Below are positions 4,976-9,723 of a stretch of DNA of 9,723 nucleotides, one piece after another (positions within the stretch are counted from its first letter, which is position 1; the number at the start of each line of letters is the position of its first letter). The notes beneath the pieces were generated by a model. The model worked only from the letters and a program-made list of their open reading frames with translations, had not been told where the DNA came from and ran no database searches. The position numbers and the translations under genes were made by a program. Origin of the DNA: Flavobacteriia bacterium (GTDB lineage: Bacteria; Bacteroidota; Bacteroidia; Flavobacteriales_D; Crocinitomicaceae); the NCBI GenBank assembly GCA_009925805.1, contig RFQF01000075.1:1-9723 (forward strand), in the 5' to 3' direction.

Positions 4976-5515
4976 ATGAAAACAATTGTATTAGCACTTG
5001 TTGCTGCTGTTCCATTATTGTTTTGCGCTTCTTTCCGCAAAGATCATACAACAAAAATTCAACTTTCCGGTGATTTACAATATTTTGTAAACTCCTTCAA
5101 ATACATAGAAAGTGTTCCTTTAGCTGAAAAAGGTGCGTTCAAGCTGGGCAAACAAAATAAAATTAACGAAGGGTTTCAAATGTACACCTTTCACTTTGAC
5201 GACAAAACGGTGGAACACAATTATGTATTATCCGATGCCTCTGGAAACCTTGATGTTTTTAATAAGATTTCAAAAATCACCCAAATTATTAACAGTGATG
5301 GCTTTGCGTATATTACCGTAAACGATGAAAGCAAGTACTATTCTAATACCCATAAAAAAATCTTTATTGTAAACTTATACGGAAATCCTGATTATCCCAT
5401 GATTAGTGTTTTTTGGAAGCATCATGGAAAAATGTCAGGAGCCTACTCAATCGACAATAATAGCTTTGAAGGGTTGATACATGGAAACGACTCGGGTGCT
5501 GTTTTCAAGGATTAG
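4976..5515 (+). CDS. Secreted or periplasmic protein of unknown function
   Basis: A 179-residue protein that I do not recognise. The N-terminus MKTIVLALVAAVPLLFCASF is a typical signal peptide. It contains a Cys (17), but the residues before it (L-L-F) do not fit a lipobox, so lipoprotein status is doubtful. The mature part has no further Cys or membrane helix. It is rich in Asn, Lys, Asp and aromatic residues and looks mostly beta: alternating strands such as FQMYTFHFDD, NYVLSDASGNLDVF, FAYITVNDESKYY and KKIFIVNLYG. It ends SGAVFKD with no Type IX sorting domain. Initiation is likely at 4976, given the signal peptide and the promoter at 4904-4934. It is followed by coaX after 46 bases, but a separate -7 box just before coaX suggests the two are not strictly one operon. 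Confidence 0.75.
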   Translation: MKTIVLALVAAVPLLFCASFRKDHTTKIQLSGDLQYFVNSFKYIESVPLAEKGAFKLGKQNKINEGFQMYTFHFDDKTVEHNYVLSDASGNLDVFNKISKITQIINSDGFAYITVNDESKYYSNTHKKIFIVNLYGNPDYPMISVFWKHHGKMSGAYSIDNNSFEGLIHGNDSGAVFKD

Positions 5516-5549
5516 GCATGTTTTTACCAAAAAAACACTGAGCTTTTTC

Positions 5550-5557
5550 TATCTTTG
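5550..5557 (+). promoter_or_regulatory. Perfect -7 box directly before coaX
   Basis: TATCTTTG fits TAnnTTTG at all fixed positions and ends four bases before the coaX ATG at 5562. A transcript from it would be leaderless. No TTTG element is present 19 bases upstream (the sequence there is CCAA), so it may be weak. Confidence 0.4.
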
Positions 5558-5561
5558 ATTC

Positions 5562-6278
5562 ATGCATGTTGATTTGGTGGCCATCGATGGTGGCAACACC
5601 CATTTAAAACTCGGCTGGTTCATGGATGGAATCCTTACCGACGTTCATCGGGTGGACAAACTCCCGCATCTCGAAGAAAAATTATCTTTAACCGTTCCGC
5701 TTGCAGTTGCCAACGTCGGGTCATTCGGTCTGGGTAATTACCTCAACGAACACGGGTTTACCTCAGTGGAAATCACGAATGCTCTCCCCTTACCTTTTAA
5801 ACATCACTATAAAACCCCTACCACGCTGGGAATTGACCGATTATGCAATATGGCTGCTGCACAAGCGTTGCATCCCAACACCGATGTGCTTGTAATGGAC
5901 TTAGGAACCTGCATAAAAATCGATTTTATTGATGCTCTTGGCGTTTACCAAGGAGGCACTATATCACCGGGTTGCTCGCTGCGTTTCAAAAGCCTCAACG
6001 ATTATACCGCCAACCTGCCTTTACTAACCCCCGAAAAGTCCTGGGAACTCGCTGGAAACTCGACGCAAGAAAGCCTTATTTTCGGAATCATGGGAAGCGT
6101 GCAAGCAGAACTTGAATTCTATATAAGTGCATATTCCAAAAAATATCAACAGCTCATCATTTACCTCACAGGTGGAGATGCCCATTATTTTGATTTCGGA
6201 CAAAAAAAGAGCATCTTTGTAGACGAAAATTTAACCCTTAAGGGGATATATGCACTATACCGTTTCCAAAATTCTTAA
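5562..6278 (+). CDS. coaX: Type III pantothenate kinase
   Basis: A 238-residue cytoplasmic enzyme that phosphorylates pantothenate with ATP, the first step of coenzyme A synthesis. Type III enzymes belong to the acetate kinase/actin-like (ASKHA) fold, and the motifs appear in order: phosphate-binding D9-G-G-N-T-H-L-K16; T88-L-G-I-D-R93, which binds pantothenate; D113-L-G-T-C-I-K-I-D121, the second phosphate motif with the metal-linked Asp; G131-G-T-I-S-P-G137; and T203-G-G-D-A207, the adenosine motif. The Cys-x-Lys after the GT replaces the Ala-x-Thr common in other phyla; I recall this variant in Bacteroidota homologues, so it need not mean loss of activity. Length is normal to slightly short for the family. 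Its 3' end overlaps the next gene by 29 bases. It heads the cluster that continues to the window end. Confidence 0.95.
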   Translation: MHVDLVAIDGGNTHLKLGWFMDGILTDVHRVDKLPHLEEKLSLTVPLAVANVGSFGLGNYLNEHGFTSVEITNALPLPFKHHYKTPTTLGIDRLCNMAAAQALHPNTDVLVMDLGTCIKIDFIDALGVYQGGTISPGCSLRFKSLNDYTANLPLLTPEKSWELAGNSTQESLIFGIMGSVQAELEFYISAYSKKYQQLIIYLTGGDAHYFDFGQKKSIFVDENLTLKGIYALYRFQNS

Positions 6279-7617
6279 AACCGCAGCCCTTCTTTTCCTC
6301 ACGGTTACTTCCCTTGCGCAACAAAGTGTTTTGCATCCCTTATCGTCTTATGGATTGGGTGACTATCAACTTCAAGATCATGGAATCTACTCGGCCATGG
6401 GGAATACCGCAATTCCTTTCATTGACTCGGCCCAACTCAACTTCTTAAATCCAGCATCCTACAGTGCCTTGAGCAACGGAAATACCCTATACTCGGTGGG
6501 GGTTAATCAACGAACTTCTTTTTTCCAACAAGGAAACGATCGCCTAGTTCGCTCCACGGGAAACATGAACCATTTGGCCCTAGGGTTTAAACTAAAGAAA
6601 AAGATGGGGATGGCCTTTGGAATTACCCCTTACGCAGCCAAAGGTTATTATTTAAGTGAAAAAATTTTCACGGGTTTCGATTCCATCAGGAACAGTTACG
6701 AAGGCTCGGGCTACATCAACCGCGTGTTTTTGGGTTATTCTTATGCTCCAGTGCATACACCCTTTACGTTTCTAAGTGTTGGCATGAATGCTGGATTTCT
6801 TTTCGGAGGTGTTCGGGATCAACGAACCAGTCAACTCATTCAAGGAACTACAGCTACCGGTGGTTTATATCGAGAAGAGCTTCGTATTCAAGCTATGAAT
6901 GTCGAAACCGGTATCGCCTTCGCTCAGCGAATTGGAAGCCGTTATGAAGTAAAATTGGGTGCGCTTTATGCTCCGAAATTAGCCCTTGCCGGCAGCTTGG
7001 ATCAGGTGCTTTACAGTGCTACCAACCTGAATAACCCGTCCACGTACCAAACCTTAACCACCCAAGATATTTCCGGCCATGTAATCCAAGGTCAGCGATT
7101 CGCCTTCGGATTAGTGCATCAAGTTTTTCTACGTGACCAATCGCGAAAAAACAAAACCAAACATCCGCAACTGAGCATCTCCTTACAGTACACCCAACAA
7201 TCCGCCTTCAAGTATCAGTTTTCGGGAAGCAGTTACGATCCTCCTCCCTCGACGGTCAGAAATTCCCATATTTATCAAGCCGGTTTTGAATTCCGTCCTG
7301 AGCGCTTTCTTTATGAAAACCTAGCCACACTCGGATTTTTTGATAAGTTCATTTATCGCATGGGGGCATATTATGGAACCCTTCCCTATTACGATGCTGG
7401 AAACAACGCTTTCAAAGCTCAAGGAGTTACGCTGGGGATTGGAATCCCCATATTGGCGCAACAATCGCTGTCTTCCATTAATTTATCGTGCATCTTGGGT
7501 CAGCGGGATACTTTCCAAAGCGGGGCTCTGACCGAGCATTTCGTTGCGATTCAATTAGGAGCTGTGCTTGCACCGGCCGGGTTCGAACGATGGTTCCGAA
7601 AACGAAAAATGGATTAA
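6250..7617 (+). CDS. Predicted outer-membrane beta-barrel protein (FadL-like features)
   Basis: A 455-residue exported protein. The N-terminus MHYTVSKILKTAALLF runs into TVTSLAQQ, a signal peptide of the LAQ type common in this phylum. The start at 6250 overlaps coaX by 29 bases and is needed to include the signal. The mature N-terminus has the pattern S-x-Y-G-L-G-D, then SAMGNTAIPFIDSAQLNFLNPAS (split here only as a motif description), which resembles the G-[ND]-x-x-x-A-x-x-x-N-P-A signature at the start of FadL- and PorV-like barrels. The rest is alternating amphipathic strands with Gly/Tyr/Phe girdles (AFGITPYAAKGYYLSEK; FLSVGMNAGFLFGG; YEVKLGALYAPKLALAG; MGAYYGTLPYYD). A basic tail FRKRKMD ends it. 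Most likely a channel or transporter in the outer membrane; substrate unknown. Position between coaX and lptC suggests, without proof, an envelope or LPS-assembly role. Confidence 0.78.
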   Translation: MHYTVSKILKTAALLFLTVTSLAQQSVLHPLSSYGLGDYQLQDHGIYSAMGNTAIPFIDSAQLNFLNPASYSALSNGNTLYSVGVNQRTSFFQQGNDRLVRSTGNMNHLALGFKLKKKMGMAFGITPYAAKGYYLSEKIFTGFDSIRNSYEGSGYINRVFLGYSYAPVHTPFTFLSVGMNAGFLFGGVRDQRTSQLIQGTTATGGLYREELRIQAMNVETGIAFAQRIGSRYEVKLGALYAPKLALAGSLDQVLYSATNLNNPSTYQTLTTQDISGHVIQGQRFAFGLVHQVFLRDQSRKNKTKHPQLSISLQYTQQSAFKYQFSGSSYDPPPSTVRNSHIYQAGFEFRPERFLYENLATLGFFDKFIYRMGAYYGTLPYYDAGNNAFKAQGVTLGIGIPILAQQSLSSINLSCILGQRDTFQSGALTEHFVAIQLGAVLAPAGFERWFRKRKMD

Positions 7618-8168
7618 TGAAAGCTTATTGCTTCATCCCATTACTCTCGATGATGATTACGAGTTGTGTAAATAACATGGAGGAGGTTAAACGCATCAGT
7701 TTCAGCAAAAACAGCCCGGATGAAGTAATGGTGGATTTTACCATGAATTACAGTGAACGCGGCTTGGCGAGGGTAAAAGTCTATGCAGCCTACTCAGAAA
7801 GTTATCTAAAACCTCAACACATTACCCATTTGCGCGACAGCTTGCGGGTTACGTTTTATTCAGACAAGGGAGAAGTGGTTTCTACATTAACCGCGAAATA
7901 CGGCCGGATTAACCACGTGAATAATGAAATCATCCTTCAAGATTCAATTCGATTTTATCATTTTGAAAAACAACAACTCTTAAAAACAGAACGATTGTTT
8001 TGGCACCAAAACGATAGCACCATTAGCACGGATAAAGCCGTTATAATTACTAGCCCGAAGGGACAATTTAACGGAAAAGGGTTAAAAGCAAAACAAGATT
8101 TCAGCGAATATGTAATTTTACGCCCTGAAGGAACACTTGTGATCGAATCAGAAAACGAATTCAAATAA
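7617..8168 (+). CDS. lptC: LPS-transport periplasmic protein LptC, lipoprotein form
   Basis: A 183-residue protein that carries lipopolysaccharide from the LptBFG exporter at the inner membrane toward the LptA/LptD bridge. The start at 7617 overlaps the previous stop codon (TAATG). It is favoured over upstream in-frame ATGs because it gives a short signal MKAYCFIPLLSMMITSC with a lipobox I14-T-S-C17, making it a lipoprotein, unlike the single-helix anchored LptC of E. coli. After C-V-N-N the mature domain follows the LptC beta-jellyroll pattern: FTMNYSERGLARVKVYA, VTFYSDKGEVVSTLTAKYG, NNEIILQDSIRF, LKTERLFWHQNDSTIST and ITSPKGQFNGKGLKA, with the repeated T-x-x-L-x-W...G-x-G-L signature near the end. 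Length matches the family. It lies 6 bases upstream of the small membrane gene. Confidence 0.88.
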   Translation: MKAYCFIPLLSMMITSCVNNMEEVKRISFSKNSPDEVMVDFTMNYSERGLARVKVYAAYSESYLKPQHITHLRDSLRVTFYSDKGEVVSTLTAKYGRINHVNNEIILQDSIRFYHFEKQQLLKTERLFWHQNDSTISTDKAVIITSPKGQFNGKGLKAKQDFSEYVILRPEGTLVIESENEFK

Positions 8169-8174
8169 TTAACT

Positions 8175-8408
8175 ATGAAAATATACAATCTCATTATGTC
8201 GTACTTTTGGCTTGCCATAGCATTTGGTAGCTTTGGTGTTGTAACCTATAATGGATTTACTTCAGGCTTTGACCGCTGGGCAAGTTATTATGTTTTCACT
8301 GTAATCGCTATTGGAATGTTTTTTATGAAAAAATGGATGATGAAACGTACGGAACAACATCAAGCCTACCTACGCGACCAAGCCGATAAAACCAAGGGAA
8401 ATTTGTAA
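8175..8408 (+). CDS. Small two-helix membrane protein
   Basis: A 77-residue protein of unknown function that starts at ATG 8175, only 6 bases after lptC, and ends 29 bases before the next gene. Two membrane helices are predicted at about residues 7-24 (IMSYFWLAIAFGSFGVV) and 36-51 (ASYYVFTVIAIGMFFM), followed by a strongly charged C-terminal tail (KKWMMKRTEQHQAYLRDQ). The loop between the helices is short and polar (TSGFDRW). The positive charges after helix 2 predict the tail is cytoplasmic. Its tight placement between lptC and an outer-membrane protein gene suggests translation as part of the same mRNA. I know of no assigned role. Confidence 0.75.
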   Translation: MKIYNLIMSYFWLAIAFGSFGVVTYNGFTSGFDRWASYYVFTVIAIGMFFMKKWMMKRTEQHQAYLRDQADKTKGNL

Positions 8409-8437
8409 CAATTTCAGCTTTCATTTGTATAATTCCC

Positions 8438-9723
8438 GTGCGAAATACACTCTTCTTCATTTCCATTGTATGGACATTTTTTGCCCAAGGTCAACGCTTT
8501 TTGAAGGGTACGGTAAAAGACAAAGATCAAAACAACATCCCATTTGCGAAAATATACGTTAAAAACGATCCTTCTTTACGCACCGTTTGTGATGTCAACG
8601 GATATTATGAAATGGGCTTGATGCCCGGGGAATATTACCTTGTGGTTTCAGCCACAGGTTACGAAGATCGTGAGTATTATCTCGGAATGCGGGATGCAAA
8701 CATGACCAAAGACTTTCAACTTTATCCCCCCAACCTGAAAACCGTTGAAGACGTAGTCGTGTCGGTCAAGAAATCCAATCCGGGAAGAGAAATTATGCTG
8801 AAGGTTGTAAACAAACGCGACAGCATCAACCCATGGAATCGTCCACACGACGTTGCCGTTTATATCAAAGCCATGGAAAAATTGGACTTCAAAAACGCCA
8901 ATAAACCGAAGGAAAAAGAGGAAGACGAACCCAATTTTAACGAAAAAGAAGACAGCTTGCTAAGATCCATGAACCTCGTTGAAGTGCAATTGCAAAGGTC
9001 TTTTGCTCCTCCCAACAAAGTGAAAGAAGTTCGGAACGCCTTCGATTTACACGGTAACGGACAAAATCTGTATTATACCACGACCGTAAAAAGCAATTTC
9101 AATTTTTTTGAGAATTTGCTCTATCTGAATGATTTACATGAAACGCCGGTTAGTTCCCCGATTTCGGTTCCAGGAATACTATCCTACCGATATCGCTTGG
9201 AAGAAAAATACGAGGAAAACGGACGGATGATTTCAAAAATTAAAATCATTCCCAGGAACTCGGCAACCACCACCCTGGAAGGCTACATTTGGGTGATTGA
9301 TACCTTATGGATGGTTCAAAAACTCGCACTCACCATGAACAAAGGCAATTTACTTGTGTACGATCATTTTCAAATCGAACAAGAGTTTGTTCATCCTGGA
9401 GACTCGCTTTGCGTGTTGGATAAACAGGTGCTCACCTACGGCGTCAAGTATAAAAACGAAACCTCCAAGGCAAGTACCGTGGCGTTGTTTAGCAATTACA
9501 ACTTCCAGCCGAATTTTCCACCCAAGTATTTCTCTACTGAAGTTGCGGTAACCGAACAAACCGCCTATGAGAAAGATAGCAGCTATTGGAATGAAGTCCG
9601 TGGGTTGAGTTTAAGCCCTGAAGAACAACGCTATATCCTTATGAAAGACAGTGTTGAAGAAGCCCACAATAAAAAGGAGTATTTAGATTCCGTGGACGCG
9701 GTCTTTAATAAAATAACCGTGCT
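8438..9723 (+). CDS. DUF5686/carboxypeptidase-regulatory-like outer-membrane protein, 5' part
   Basis: An open frame of 428 codons running off the right edge, about half of the usual length for this family (around 800 residues). I place the start at GTG 8438 because the next residues form a signal peptide, RNTLFFISIVWTFFAQGQ, and upstream codons in frame lack ATG. Residues about 23-90 are a CarboxypepD_reg-like domain: LKGTVKDKDQNNIPFAKIYV, then D-V-N-G-Y-Y-E-M-G-L-x-P-G-E-Y and V-S-A-T-G-Y. VEDVVVSVKK (about 105-114) marks the end of that module, where SusC-type proteins begin a plug. The DUF5686 region follows, with AIRKK-like helix (REIMLKVVNKRDSINPWNR), YIKAMEKLDF, a Lys/Glu-rich segment near 149-175, and beta-strands (LEGYIWVIDTLWMVQKL). 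The missing part should be the beta-barrel. Family members are outer-membrane proteins of unclear function. Confidence 0.9.
   Translation, partial: MRNTLFFISIVWTFFAQGQRFLKGTVKDKDQNNIPFAKIYVKNDPSLRTVCDVNGYYEMGLMPGEYYLVVSATGYEDREYYLGMRDANMTKDFQLYPPNLKTVEDVVVSVKKSNPGREIMLKVVNKRDSINPWNRPHDVAVYIKAMEKLDFKNANKPKEKEEDEPNFNEKEDSLLRSMNLVEVQLQRSFAPPNKVKEVRNAFDLHGNGQNLYYTTTVKSNFNFFENLLYLNDLHETPVSSPISVPGILSYRYRLEEKYEENGRMISKIKIIPRNSATTTLEGYIWVIDTLWMVQKLALTMNKGNLLVYDHFQIEQEFVHPGDSLCVLDKQVLTYGVKYKNETSKASTVALFSNYNFQPNFPPKYFSTEVAVTEQTAYEKDSSYWNEVRGLSLSPEEQRYILMKDSVEEAHNKKEYLDSVDAVFNKITV

Noticed and set aside
5520..5536. GTTTTT/AAAAAC inverted repeat between the secreted-protein gene and coaX
   Set aside because: An all-A/T six-base stem is too weak for a terminator, and no T run follows directly.
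7488..7616. Longer lptC form starting 43 codons upstream
   Set aside because: It lies inside the preceding gene and would remove the lipoprotein signal sequence from the N-terminus.
8428..8433. TATAAT just before the GTG start of the DUF5686 gene
   Set aside because: This is the sigma-70 type -10 of other phyla; Bacteroidota use TAnnTTTG, and the gene lies inside a compact cluster. Most likely chance in AT-rich DNA.

Overview
The window comes from a member of the Bacteroidota, most likely a flavobacterium in the broad sense (Flavobacteriales, possibly near Cryomorphaceae/Crocinitomicaceae; the family is a guess). The evidence is a Type IX secretion sorting domain, LptC and DUF5686 proteins of the Bacteroidota kind, near-absence of Shine-Dalgarno sequences, AT-rich leaders, and several matches to the Bacteroidota promoter consensus TTTG-N19-TAnnTTTG. 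No mobile element, CRISPR array or defence island was recognised, and most of the window looks like ordinary chromosome.

Left part (1-3192, + strand): the 3' end of a typical 2-Cys peroxiredoxin and its terminator; a secreted 478-residue protein with a nidogen-like (NIDO) domain and a T9SS C-terminal sorting domain, with its own terminator; then an exbB-exbD pair (proton channel for energised outer-membrane processes) without a tonB gene beside it.

Middle (3207-4975): two unrecognised small genes on the - strand converge on exbD. One encodes a two-helix membrane protein and the other a soluble protein whose last codons form a perfect 12-bp hairpin. About 670 bases without an intact gene follow. 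They hold hairpins, terminator-like repeats and a short + strand ORF that resembles the N-terminus of an AAA/DUF4143-type ATPase, with a perfect -7 box but nothing left of the body. Next comes tRNA-Phe(GAA) on the - strand, with a textbook promoter and a strong terminator. The tRNA has a U-U mismatch in its T stem.

Right part (4976-9723, + strand): a secreted protein of unknown function with a good promoter, then a tightly packed cluster. This runs coaX (type III pantothenate kinase, first step of CoA synthesis), a predicted outer-membrane beta-barrel protein overlapping coaX by 29 bases, lptC (lipoprotein-type LPS-transport component, TAATG overlap), a 77-residue two-helix membrane protein, and a DUF5686/carboxypeptidase-regulatory-like outer-membrane protein that starts at GTG and runs off the window. 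Apart from coaX, the cluster is themed on the cell envelope. Nothing here can be called a new system with confidence. The best leads are the unknown - strand pair, the relic ORF with a live-looking promoter, the conserved-looking start-site motif shared by exbB and exbD, and the pattern of -7 boxes sitting directly against start codons, which suggests leaderless mRNAs.
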